Shown here: positions 22,622-33,645 of the stretch, in pieces
Layout: every line of letters starts with the position of its first letter
Position numbering within the stretch: position 1 is the first letter of the stretch
Source of the DNA: Zhengitettix transpicula
Lineage: Eukaryota > Arthropoda > Insecta > Orthoptera > Tetrigidae
Assembly (NCBI GenBank): GCA_037074705.1
Contig: CM073590.1
Location: 90,202,947-90,266,946, forward strand
DNA length: 64,000 nt
Reading direction: 5' to 3'
Notes under the pieces: model-generated
Database searches by the model: none
Told to the model about the DNA's origin: nothing
The model's input: the letters and a program-made list of their open reading frames with translations, nothing else
Program-made: the position numbers and the translations under genes

Positions 22622-23478
22622 TTCGACTACAATCCTACAATAGGAATTGAAGGTCCGGAAAAGACACGTTAAACGATATGTAATTTAAGAAATTAAGTTT
22701 TCAATTTCATAATTTTGAATTATTAAATGGTATGTTAATACAAAGTTATGAATTAATAAATATTTTGTTAATTATTGATCGTTCTCATAGAATTAAACAA
22801 CCTGGTTATTAGATTTCAAGAAGCTAAATTTTCTTCAGTAATTAATAAAATATTAATCATTAATAATTGTGACGGATTTATATAATCTACATATTTAATT
22901 TCAAAAAATTTAATTTAATGTAGATTTAAAAAATTTAAAACGTTCGGCTTTTAGGTCAACTTAATGTCAAAACTTAAAGGGCCTCTATCAGAAGGAAAAC
23001 CTCATGCTTCCATTAATTAATTTATTTTACAAATAGAATACGACAATACACAATATTAATCCCATTCCATACATAAATAATAACAATTTTGCAAAACCAG
23101 CAGTTTCCAACACTGTACGTTTCTGCTACTGTCATAAATCGTCCATATATATTACATTTATTCATAAATAAATCATATCTACTTTGCTTATCTACTTGGC
23201 ACAAATGTTTTGTAAAATGCTATCTGAATTTTAACTAATTCGACATACTTCTCTCTAAATTGCGAATTAAATTATTAAAAGTTGTAAACTTTTTCGTGAC
23301 AGTGATATATTGAATTGATATCACCACACTTTTCAGTACGTAGGTTCGATAAATAATGTCAATAACGGTGGCAATTAGAAACAATAATATCTTCAAAGTT
23401 ATGTTTTTCGACACAATATTATTTCTCACACAACCGTGTTGTTCTTACATAGTTAGTTATAACTGTGTACCTAATTAT
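22622..23478. other. AT-rich spacer, nothing recognised
   Basis: Open frames on the minus strand (23,022-23,204 and 23,235-23,429) are short and AT-driven. No repeat seen elsewhere in the window. Confidence 0.5.
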
Positions 23479-23479
23479 T

Positions 23480-23515
23480 ACTAGCTGATTACTCGGCATT
23501 GCCCTGGTATTTACT
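23480..23515 (+). repeat. Palindrome-headed short repeat, copy 1
   Basis: actagctgattactcggcattgccctggta matches the motif at 61,887 and, in reverse, the one at 26,202. The core c-cggc-ttgcc-gg is close to palindromic. These motifs recur at the heads of unclassified interspersed repeats; I cannot name the family. Confidence 0.5.
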
Positions 23516-23754
23516 TATGCCAGTTTTGTTAGATAGTTAATTAATTCTATAACGTATAAATCATTTGTAAAATTTAATAATTAACCACTCCTCACACCAA
23601 TTCGTCTGTTGAAGTTGCTGAACTTCGTCTTCTCCGGCATCAGAAGAACCACTATTCACCTTATTAAACATCAATACATTCTGCGTTATTTTTCCCCGCA
23701 TCTCTATAATGTTATTTCATAGATTGTAATTAACATGTTAGTAGAAATCTCTCC

Positions 23755-23758
<4 letters not shown>

Positions 23759-23793
<35 letters not shown>
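23759..23793. repeat. (TA)n microsatellite
   Basis: An uninterrupted run of about 17 TA units. Confidence 0.95.
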
Positions 23794-23795
<2 letters not shown>

Positions 23796-23809
23796 CATCT
23801 CTAAAAATG

Positions 23810-24605
23810 TCTGCTGATATGCATGCTTCGATGAGGAACGCCATCTCAAGCCCTCAGTCTGCGTTAATTTTGGCGCACACGAAACCTCCGTCAGCTAAAT
23901 TAAAATAAATAAATTTAAATGGCTTTGTTGTTTTCCGTTCTGTGATGTTTCTTTCTTTATTTAGTAACTAAAATCGCGAACATGAATCGCGTTGTTAGGG
24001 GTTATGTCATGCCCAAACAAATACGGTTATTTATTAAACAAACACGCGAATTATTCCTCTAATGAAGCAAGCGAGCAAATAAAAAGTGTCTGCAAAATGA
24101 ATTGCTCACAGCAACGCCGAACGATCAACATAAAATGTGGGGACACTAAAATAAAAGTCAGCTTAACTCCAAAACTTCATCTCTGAATATACGAGTGTTA
24201 CAGTATTTTGTCACCATATTGTATTGATTATTTAAATCCTTGTAATGTTTTAATGTAGTTAACATTTATACGCATTTAAATAACAACCATGAACTATCTC
24301 TCTCAGGAGTTGGTAGGCCAAAATACCGAGTCATACAGCCAATTGTACAAATTTGAAGTTTATTTAACCACATCTTGTTTCAATTTAAACTAAGTAACAT
24401 CAGTAAACGTAAAGATGTAATTCTTTAGAGTGCATTAATGTAATGCTTTAATGTAAATTTCTTTTCAATTAATTACAAACATTACTTTCATTAATAACTT
24501 TCTCTGATAAAACTTTTCTAACTCACATTCATAACAATTTACTCCGATATTCCGCACTATCTCGCACATGTTACAATACTCCTGAGATATCATACTCACA
24601 GAGAG
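23810..24605. other. Mixed spacer; small complex patch at 23,815-23,990
   Basis: The patch contains gcatgcttcgatgaggaacgcc and gcgcacacgaaacctccgtcagc, more complex than its flanks. A 64-codon frame at 23,992-24,186 is unrecognised. The remainder is AT-rich. Confidence 0.35.
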
Positions 24606-24607
24606 CT

Positions 24608-25235
24608 CGTTTTTCTACGGTTGTCCTGCATTACATTTAGGGGAATGCCGGGTAGGATCTTTAAACTATAGCCCGGGGGCCCTAGTTAAACTTTGGCTAC
24701 CTTCCTCTACCCTTCCGCATCCCCCTTTTCAAATCCCTTGCCAACATGTGGCAACCTCATGTAGCATGTTACCTAAACAAAATGGAGGAGGCTAACTTTG
24801 GGGATGCTGGGTTTTCAATTAAGTTTCCCACATGCCGAGGCACCTCGAGCTGTTTTGAGAGGTGTTTGTTACGGGGTCGCAGACCTTGGGCATACGGTAA
24901 GAGTTGTCCGGTATTCCTATTGGAATAGTCGGCCAGCTGCTTTCTAAACCGATCAAGGCACGGGGAGGGGAAAGCTGCGACCCCACAGCTAACCCCTCTC
25001 CCGCCATCGGAAGGGCGTGGAACAAGTACCAAATGCCCGACCTACCTGATGCACGCTTTTCTAGGGTTTCCCTGCATCAATTTCAGGCGAATTGCGGGTA
25101 GGATCCTTAAACCATAGCCCGGGGGCCCTAGTTAACCCTTGGCTACCTTCCTGTACCCTTCCGCTTATCCCCTTTCACTCCCTTTCCTATGCTATAAGAG
25201 TGGAGTTGCCACTATGTGGACTACCCTACACTTAA
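24608..25235 (+). repeat. Unnamed GC-rich repeat, copy B (head-to-tail 1.4-mer)
   Basis: The 3' module (gccgggtaggatc.ttaaac.atagcccgggggccctagttaa...ttggctaccttcc) appears twice, at about 24,640 and 25,083, a spacing of about 444 bases. Between the two lies a complete 5' and central module: aggaggctaactttggggatgctggg, ttgagaggtgtttgttacgggg, attggaatagtcggccagctgc and ctctcccgccatcgg. So the locus is a partial unit followed by a complete unit in tandem, which fixes the unit length at roughly 440 bases. Frames on both strands stay open (24,904-25,101 plus; 24,769-25,032 minus). Confidence 0.88.
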
Positions 25236-25239
25236 AAAA

Positions 25240-26685
25240 AATGTACACTACATCATCCTTGATCAACTTTATAAAGATAAAATTATAAAGTCTCTTGCTT
25301 TAATACGCTTAACAACTTATTTATCTGACGCACGTGTTGAAGTATGAATTATGTGGTAAATATGAAATTATGAGTAAAATTGGACTTCAAGATACAAATA
25401 TACATTATTCTGGAACTTCAAATAGATTGTAACACGATAAATAGTTTTTATATTGGATGGTTTAAAGTCGCTTCAACAAAATTTTTCTTCGCGAATGTAC
25501 ATGATTAAAACATGTATATAATAAAAAGGATGTATATTTGTAACATTTTATGTATGAATTTACGTTAATATCTGTACAAATTTAAACGCGTGCACAGATT
25601 GCAACAAAAATTGGTATAAACATTCTAAAAACACGAGAAACGGTACCGTGGGTGTGAGAAACTCCTAGCATAAATGTGGAAAGAATTGTAATTGAAAAAT
25701 GTGATCATTTTGTTCTTAACTGCGCGCCAAGATACGTCACGCGATAGTGAGACGTTACTACGCGACGAAGAAAGGAAATAGATCCTTTTTTTCCGTAACG
25801 AAATAAAGCAGAAATATTTTCATTGAATAAAAAGTGTTATTTTATCCAGTAATACTCTATCGAATGATAATAAAAATCAATACGAAGTACTTCACGATCC
25901 TTGAAGAAAATGTATTTAATTTTCATGCCATATTAGTGACTCCGATATGACGTTTACATTGGAATCTAACTATGAATTTCATCAATTAAATCTTTCGTAA
26001 TGTCTGAAGACTAAGGAACATTAATATCCTGAAATACTCAATTCTTTTCGTAAAGAAATTCGGAGGTATGTTTGTTGGGGTTGATGCAATAAAATTAAAT
26101 GTATTTTATAGCTGTTCAATTCATGAATTAATGAAAATATGTACGGAACTAGGAACTAAAGATTAATACAGAATTAAATACCTTTTCTGGTTTATATAAA
26201 TAAGTACGCGGGCAACGCGGGACACCCTGTTGTACAATAGATAAATAGTTGTGTAGTATGTTTTAAATGGTTGTTATTACGTTGCAATTTTTTCTACTTA
26301 CGTTCTTTGTAAAAGCTTGGCATGATGTTTAATTTATTTGTAGTTATGTATTGTATCTTTGATAAATAAATAATAAGTTCCATTTTTTTGGCGAGCTGTT
26401 GTCAAGAAGTAAATTGATTTTCTTTTCATCAAATAATACACACGCAAAAAAATCATCCAGCAATATTAATATACAACATATTTGAATGTTACAAGATAAA
26501 TATATTGTTTCATGTGAAATATTGTCTGACGTGACTTTATTTCTATTTTAAAAAGTTTACATAGTGAGTTTTGAATTAGAAACATGGTTTGCGTGATGCT
26601 TCTGATAAACCTGTATACTTTATACGAAAACAATAACAGGCTAGCTGGATTGGGAACAATTCCAATCACTTCTTTTCAGAATTCA
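25240..26685. other. AT-rich spacer
   Basis: No frame of interest. It includes a reverse copy of the palindrome-headed motif at about 26,202-26,232 (gtacgcgggcaacgcgggacacc). The CpG-containing patch at 25,715-25,775 is short and unassigned. Confidence 0.45.
26202..26232 (-). repeat. Palindrome-headed short repeat, copy 2
   Basis: On the minus strand it reads GGTGTCCCGCGTTGCCCGCGTAC, the same core as the motifs at 23,480 and 61,887. The body of the repeat beyond the head cannot be traced. Confidence 0.45.
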
Positions 26686-26687
26686 AA

Positions 26688-26910
26688 CTCACTTTGATGT
26701 GGTAAATATTGTTTTAGTTCACTAAGCAATAGATGAGTACATCGAGTGATAATTAGCCCACTTCAGTCTATGATGTCGTCGAAGGGTAGATGCAAATTGC
26801 GTATTATGCACAACTCTGGACTTCCGCTGCTTTGCTATGTGATGGCTTATTCACTGTGAAATGTTCATTTGAAGTCTCCCGTTGAGTTCCCAGAGACCTG
26901 ACTTGTTTGG
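26688..26910. promoter_or_regulatory. Candidate regulatory island with an octamer site
   Basis: A balanced 220-bp segment in AT-rich flanks. It contains a perfect POU octamer ATGCAAAT at 26,790-26,797, followed by gtattatgcac, which holds a second octamer-like half. No coding frame crosses it. Function is inference. Confidence 0.3.
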
Positions 26911-28100
26911 TGGAATTAATTAGAAAATGAACAAGTGAAAAGGAATTAATATAATGCGAACATTTTTCAGTTACCAGTTAGAGATTGCAAGATTGAAGCA
27001 AGATCCACATCTCAGATTATGTAACAAAGAAAATATATACGGTAAAACCAAAGAAAATTTTTTAAATGGCTCATAAGTGAGTGAAAGAAGAAAAACAGGA
27101 AAATCTGAATAGGTTGAAAAATATACTCATATAAAATTGGGGTAATTTACAAGACGATCATAAGAAACAGCTAAGGAAGGAAAATATTGTTTGAAAATAG
27201 AAAACAGCTTTTAAGAGAATATCAAAAGGTTAATAGAAGGAAAATATTTAAAATCTGTACGTAACTTAAATATTATAAAAGACACAGAAGATACTGAAGG
27301 TAAATTTAAATGTTTGTAATTCTGTAAGGATGCGGGAGTGGATTATAAAAATTATTATTATAATCTGTAGTTGAATAATGGAACTCTACGATCCGGCTGA
27401 ATGTACACAAGAGTAGATGAGAAACTTTAAGGAAAAATATGACAAAATAAATTAAGAGAAACTTCGGATTAGAAACAAGTAATTAAAAATACTTAATTGT
27501 ATATTCATTTCCTAAGTAGTGAAAGATATAAATAATCTATTTAGACACTAATATTTTCAAAAATTCCACAAAGAAAATAAATTTGATAAAAAAAATACGT
27601 CAGAGTGATCTTAATTAATGTATATTAATTGTTTGTATGGAATAAGGATTTCAGAAACGGTTTTAGTGTTATAAGTACCGGATATTTCATTCAATGGAAG
27701 CGAAACGCCTATAAATTTGAGAACAGAAATATTCATGATCTGCAGAAAAATAGTTTCAGAAACGACTACCACGGAATAAGTGTTTGAAGAATTCTTTGAA
27801 AAATCCAGCACTTAAATAAAATTATTAAGGAACGCCAATAAATTTGGGAAGAGAAATTCTCTCGTGATAAAATATAATTAATTTAGTACTTAAATTGTAA
27901 CATTTATTTCTAGCTTCAAATTAAAACTTCACAGCATATTTTAAAATTCCAATCTTAATTATTTAAGGAGTTTGCGAATCACCGTTTCAAATAGAATAAT
28001 AAAAGATTTCATCTGAAGGTATTCGCGAAACACACGATGGTGACCTGAAAACTTCTCCACTGTCGATTGAAAATGCAAATTTGATTTGAAAAAAGTTTTA
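26911..28100. other. A/G-biased spacer, no gene recognised
   Basis: 26,980-27,440 is purine-rich on the plus strand, with lysine/glutamate-type short frames broken by stops; an old element body is possible but not identifiable. A weak pair of direct repeats (a.cgcc.ataaattt.g.ga) occurs at about 27,708 and 27,834. Confidence 0.35.
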
Positions 28101-28109
28101 TTTGTCATC

Positions 28110-28837
28110 ATAACATTATAATTAAATTATAATAAATTGCATCCATCGTTGTTCCATTAAAATTTTCCTGTCTCTGTAGTATTCTGCCAAAAGTTCTACA
28201 GAACTTAGTCGACAGCCAAAACTACTTCGTAAGATGTTGGCTGTGGACGAGATTTTGAGTCTGAGGGAATAGAGTGGAAGTGCCACAATTTTCTTATTGC
28301 GAAGGCGCTTTTGTGGGCAGCTGCATTGACGTGATGGAAAATATTTTTGTTTCATACCAGCCGAGTTCATTTTCAGGAAATATTGCGTCCAGTTCAATCA
28401 AAGAAATACATTGGCATCCCAAGAAAGCGTCGTTGGAAACTACTTTTATTTTTCGTAAAACGTCCATCATTGTTGGGAAAGTGACGCCAGAATTCGTTTG
28501 ATCAGAAGTAAGGACGCGCTGCAGCCATATTTTCATTGTGATATTTTTCTTGTAAAATGTAACAAGCGTGTTATTTTGATATATCTATAGCAACTTCACG
28601 CACCTCTGTTCACCGAAATTCCATAATAATATTGCGCACTTTTTCAATGACTTCAGAACTGGTTGCACTTTTCCGATATCCAGTAGGACGTTACCACGGC
28701 CATGTTTAAACTCAAGCACCTGCATTTTAAAGCTTGAAGTAGAAGGATCTCCAAACGTATATGTGGCTCTGAAATGAGTTTTGGTTTTGCTATAAACCTT
28801 TTTTTGCCAATAATTTTATAACTGCACGATATTCCAT
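28110..28837 (-). pseudogene. Mariner transposase pseudogene 2
   Basis: The start is an ATG at 28,835-28,837 giving MEYRAVIKLLAKKGL, the N-terminus of mariner transposases. Then come EVIEKVRNIIMEFR and TEVREVAIDIS (second helix-turn-helix), RVLTSDQTNSGVTF (the family's LLT.DQK block), and FHHVNAAAHKSAFA at 28,305-28,339, where the second catalytic Asp of HHDNAPAHKS is Val. LPLYSLRLKISS replaces PPYSPDLAPSD, losing Asp 3, and LLAEYYRDRKILMEQRW corresponds to the C-terminal helix. The segment with Asp 1 is largely deleted, so the relic is about 240 codons against the usual 345. Frames shift several times. Plus-strand frames here are shadows. No terminal repeats are evident. Confidence 0.75.
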
Positions 28838-30075
28838 TTTTCGTTTGTAACAAAACATGTACTGAAACGGACTGGCCACAGATAACTGCTGGATGGAATT
28901 GCTTGCAATTTCACACGACGCCTACCGACGGTTGATCTATCTTGAAGGACGGGGTCTAGAATTTTTCAGAGAACCTTCGTTTTCTCGTGAGCCCACAGGT
29001 TTTTACGGATGTCCAACCTCACCACGGGATGTCTTCCGGTTTGGTTGGCAGCGAAATCACTTTGGAGCTACTTATTAAAACAGAGAAATGGAGCATGAAC
29101 TTTTGGACGTGCTCATCTCCTTATCACTGTACCATGTTGTCACAGTAATTTGTCCTCAATGTAAAATATTTTACAGTACGAAAAATAATAATAATCCTTG
29201 ACGAAATATTTTTCTCCCGTTACAATTTCCTCAAACACCGGAAAATTGTCATTTGTTTACTTCTACTACATGGTTGGATAATACTCTCTCGCCATAAGTT
29301 AATATAGTCACGTTCCACTGTCAATGTGCGTATTAAATACCTTAATTTTGCTATTGTCCTTTCTACCTTTGGTTTTGGATGACAATTCATCAACATCTAA
29401 TATTCTCCTAAAATATTAGTCTCATTTTCTTTTGTTCCGTTAGCAAACAGGTATTACTTTGAAAGGTTAGAAAATTTACGATGTTGATCTCTTACCATGC
29501 GACTTTTAGTGGTTCAGGTGGCGGAACTTTTATATTTCTGAATCGTACTACACGGAACATAGTATAATAAGTTTGGCGAAGAGGGAAAAAAAATAAGGGT
29601 CATAAAACTAGACGTATGAGTGGTAATAAAAATTATAATGGAATATAAGAATATGGCTACTTTCACAATTACTCCATTCCTCACAAGGTTAGCGCCGAAT
29701 ACGGGATGAGTAAGAATAGGTCTGGATCAATCGGATTCTCTATTTCTCAAAATATTGAACAAAAATTCAGAAAAATATTCTGAATAATATATTACCCAAT
29801 GAAGTTAAGTCTTATTATGAAAGAGAAGCTCATGAGTTCGCAATTCATAACATTCACGTTAAAGTATGTACGATTCTTTAATAGAATGTTTGAATTTTAA
29901 TGCATTAAAATTTTAGTATTGAAATTAGTTTGTAATTGATTACGGATTGCCTGAAATTGAACTGAGAGACATTTGCAGATGTATAAATATTAATGTCTTT
30001 CCACCGAATTAGAAAATAGTTATTAAATACAATCACTAAATGTTTTCTTTCTTAAAAATAAACGTAATTTGACAT
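28838..30075. other. Spacer; complex patch at 28,890-29,100
   Basis: The patch has a 61-codon frame (28,893-29,078) with no motif I know. It may be 5' flank of mariner element 2 or an unrelated island. 29,100-30,075 is AT-rich and featureless. Confidence 0.35.
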
Positions 30076-30079
30076 GCTT

Positions 30080-30330
30080 ACACGTTCATTTTACCGCGGG
30101 ATTTCACTGTGGTAAATATTCCTAGCTTCAGGAATTGGAGCGGTGTTTGGGGAACCACAAGAATTTTAGCGTTCCAGGCATACTTTTTACGTAACAGCCG
30201 ACGAGAGAATCAATAAACAGAAGCGAAGCATTTGACAGTCAATGAATAAAAATTAATATGATCTCCCTGATCAACCGTGCCAGCATAAACGGCAATCACT
30301 CTTATGGGCTTCTGAAAGAAACCGAAATAA
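30080..30330. promoter_or_regulatory. Candidate regulatory island with TALE/homeodomain motifs
   Basis: A 250-bp segment of balanced composition. It contains TTTGACAG at 30,231-30,238 (Meis/Hth-type TGACAG), followed within 25 bases by an AATTAAT homeodomain-type core. No coding frame crosses it. Candidate enhancer by motif clustering only. Confidence 0.3.
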
Positions 30331-31190
30331 GAGTTACCATATCATAAGGTGTCTACAACAGTATTCTTTGTTTTTTAATTCAATGCACATTACCAAATCA
30401 TCTTCAACTATTAATATTTCATATTAACCTAATTCATTCATTTATAGGCAATTGAGAATCTATTTATGTCATAAAATTGTGACGTAAAAATACATAAACT
30501 AAAAAAAATTCAAAGTGACTGTAACTTATTACACTTAAATAAAAGAGAATATGTACTATATTTGTGTCATATTAAATAAAATGAATTCATATTTATGAAT
30601 TAAATTTTATATGTAATCGACTAATTAGTAAATCCGTATAGCATAATTTGCTGAACCGAAATTCCGTTACGAAAATTGAAATACCTTTTGTTCAACTCTA
30701 CACAAAAATTTTAAAGACAGAAATGTTGTTAGAGAAAATTATTTGAATCATTTGTCTGAAAACCGAGCTGGAAATTTTTTACCATTAATATTGCTGAAAT
30801 GGTTCAAAACTTTTCAGTAATAAATGTTAACAGTATATATTCTGTTCTCCTAAGTATGAACTGCTATTAATTTTTTTGTACTTCATATACTTTTCAAAAA
30901 TGTTGACTCATTGATTTATCTTCACAAACGTGATTTCAATAGTAGAGCTCACCAGAAAGTATTTTCAAATTCTGAATACTGAAAACATACAGAATAGTGA
31001 AATTAAAGAAGAAATTATTGAAATTTGAAAGTTATCCTATTTTATGTAAATCACTAACATGAAATTTTAATATATGATTTTGTATAGAGAAAAAAAAGTC
31101 ATGAATAAAAATTTTTTCATTCAATTAATTTAATAAACGTCTGTATTAGTGTATTTCCTGGATAAAGTCCATGTTTTGTGTTATACAGCG
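30331..31190. other. AT-rich spacer, nothing recognised
   Basis: No frame, repeat or motif worth naming. Confidence 0.5.
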
Positions 31191-31194
31191 ATAA

Positions 31195-31690
31195 TTAATG
31201 ACCCTGCTCTTACGGTGTGTCCCAATATTTGCATCCTGGGGTGAGCATAAATTCACAACTAGTCTAGTACTTGGCTGTGGCACGCATTCTTGTTTGCATA
31301 ACCTTTAAATCCGCCGCTTTGGTTCCCATTCTGGCAATGTGTACGTGTGTACGTCACTAATATCGAGTCATTAAACATGCGCTAATTGCAGTACGCTAAT
31401 TGGGCACTTTGAGCGCTCTGGTCGCGTCTCTCGTAATTTTGCAACATCCACTTGTTGAAAAGCCGGTGCCTGCGGTGGGCTGTTCTCGAGGGGAAACGTT
31501 CTCATCCTCCATCGACTTCCACCCACTTTCTCTCTGGTCCGATCATAACCTGTATAAAGAAATACAAGCTTGGTCAGTGCAAAGAATATACAAACTTTAT
31601 TTTTGCCGGTACTTGTAGACCAATACCGAATGGCGGGAGGCGTAAGACGAAGAATTGCCAGGGTGATTTATAATCTCTCAGAATCAGGTG
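31195..31690. promoter_or_regulatory. Candidate regulatory island with paired CGCTAATTG sites
   Basis: About 500 bases of higher complexity. cgctaattg occurs twice, at 31,380 and 31,395, a 15-base spacing, next to tcattaaac and taatatcgag: a compact group of homeodomain-type cores. A GC-richer part (31,405-31,510) follows, with overlapping unrecognised frames (31,400-31,618 and 31,452-31,673). No repeat-family similarity was seen. Confidence 0.33.
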
Positions 31691-32270
31691 TTCATCGTCG
31701 GTCTGTAAGTGGAGGAGTGCAATAAATGACCGTCAATGAAAGGCTTTTATAGCAATATTGTATCAAAAGCTTGGTGAAAAGCAAGTTTAATCTATTCATA
31801 AGACCGAACAAGCATTCTGGGAAAGATGCCATTAGTCTTAACTTCTTACTTGTATTTTCTTGGCTAAACATAACATTTCCCTGAATGGTCAGGTTCCCTA
31901 CTTCTCAGAAGCAGCTGAAAGACTGCCGGATTGAATCAAGAGGGACTATTATGAGGAACGCTACCAGATAGCAACTGTATTCAGAAGTGGCTGCTTGGAT
32001 GCGTTAAGAATCAGACCACGAAGGACGGTAGAGTCTACCTAAATTGTCATTTTCTCTGTCAATATTTGGAAAAGGAATTAAATCCTTAACTATTGATCCT
32101 GATTAGTCACTGTCCTGACTGATTTTATATTAGCGTAACTGCAAGTGCCATTTGCGAACGTATGCATGAACTACCTAGCGACTACCTTCCGTTTTAAATT
32201 TAACAGCACTGGCATCAAAGACTGCACGTAATAACAATCTTGTATGTCCTGCATTTTGGTCGTAAAAGAA
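31691..32270. other. Spacer upstream of mariner element 3
   Basis: Mixed composition without recognisable genes. The last 100-120 bases before 32,274 may be the 5' untranslated part of the mariner element, but I could not find its inverted repeat. Confidence 0.35.
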
Positions 32271-32273
32271 ATA

Positions 32274-33180
32274 ATGGAGCAACTTGTGAGCATTAAGTGT
32301 TGTTTTAAATTCAGTAATAGTGTCACTGACACGTTAAATGCTACAGACTGTGTATGGAAGTGAAGCAATTAGACGTACAACATTTTTAAGTGGTATTGAA
32401 GGTTTCGTAATGGTAGGAGATCCACGTTCACGAGGATCATCGACCCAGTCGAAGACAAAGTTAAAAAAGTGGCTGAAAATCTTATGAATAGTTGTCGTGC
32501 ATCAACCAGCTTAATTGAGAAGCTGACTGGAGTCCATAAAACAACAGTGCATTTGGTTCTAACCTAAAATTTGGGAAAAAATAATATGATGTCGCTTTGT
32601 ACCCCACTCACTCACTGACGATCGGAAAGATTGCAGAGTGGAACACTTCAGAGACAAGAAAAGATCGGCCGTTAGGGACCCAGATTTCATGCCTTTCATC
32701 GTAACATGTGATCAAACATGATGTTCAGTACGAACGGCTTACAAAGCGCCAAAGCTCTGAAAGAAATCCCAGGATCTTAGAGACCGATAAATCAGCTCAT
32801 CCAGAAAAGCCGTGCTATGACACTGGTCATTATTTTATTTTATTTAAATGAGAGTTACCATAAATAATTCGCTCCGGATTGTAAAATCGTGAATTCAGAT
32901 TACTACGTGGATATTTTAATTCGTTTATTGGCGACGATTGTTCGGGTTCGACCTGAATACCAAGGAAGAAGGTGTCTGTTGAACAAAAATGCGCCGGCGC
33001 TCAAAAGCAATATCGTAAGTGTTTTCTTGGCTCAAACACGCCGTCTGATGCTTGAACACCCTCCTTATTCGCCAGATTTGTCTCCGTGTGATACTTAAAT
33101 GGATAGGACATTCACCTTTCGTCAAAACATCTATGCGAAATAAAAAGACTCAATTTGTAAAATTAAGATATTTAGCCCTT
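32274..33180 (+). pseudogene. Mariner transposase pseudogene 3
   Basis: The ATG at 32,274 gives MEQLVSIKCCFKFSNSVTDT, aligning with the MEQ.VNLKFCVKL N-terminus of one mariner branch. Then follow DKVKKVAENLMNSCRAS and EKLTGVHKTTVHLVL (helix-turn-helix), VTCDQT at about 32,701 with catalytic Asp 1 retained, RLLATIVRVRPEYQG, LLNKNAPALKSNIVS (Asp 2 of HDNAPAH replaced by Lys) and HPPYSPDLSPCD at 33,057-33,092 with Asp 3 intact. A stretch between Asp 1 and the RVRPEY block is damaged by stops and a shift. Length is close to the usual size, so damage is mostly point changes. It differs in its landmark motifs from pseudogenes 1 and 2, so it comes from a separate lineage. Confidence 0.85.
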
Positions 33181-33299
33181 TCCGCGAAAAACCAACGAAA
33201 ATATGTCCTTTTGAGATTCGTGTTATTTTTATCCCTGTGTTTCGTCACTTTTGACAAAAATGTTGGTTTTATCAAATGCCATTTTATGTCTCTCAAGAC

Positions 33300-33645
33300 C
33301 GTTTGGCCTGTATAAGTCTAGTAGTGTGCGTAAAGCCTAGCCTTTTTCCTACTTTTAACTAGTGTGAAACATTTTATATCAATGTCAACATTTCAGTCCT
33401 TTTCTGTATTTTATCCAGTTTCGTCATATGTTCCGCTGTGTTAGGGTCATACATTTCTAATATTGCACATACCTGCCTGCTTTATACTATACTTCGCTAT
33501 TATATTAATAATGTGTAATGACCTCCATCCCTTCCTTGCTACTGAATTGACATGATCGCCCCAATTTAAGTTCTTATTCCTTATGTCTAAATATTTCCAT
33601 GTTTCAACGAAATCAACTGTTTCACTTCCTATTTTATAATAGGGA
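33300..33645 (-). pseudogene. CR1/L2-type RT thumb fragment
   Basis: On the minus strand, from 33,645 down: ETVDFVETWKYLDIRNKNLNW, here WKYLDIRNKNLNWGDHV, matches the conserved KYLG...L.W..H motif. SVARKGWRSLHIINII (the .A...L..L) follows, then YDPNTAEHMTKLDKIQKRTE, equivalent to the WDPY....L..VQ..A block. It is a short internal slice of about 110 codons with a frameshift. Strong plus-strand frames nearby are unrelated. Confidence 0.62.

Noticed and set aside
28274..28501. Plus-strand frame as a gene
   Set aside because: The minus strand here encodes mariner transposase motifs.
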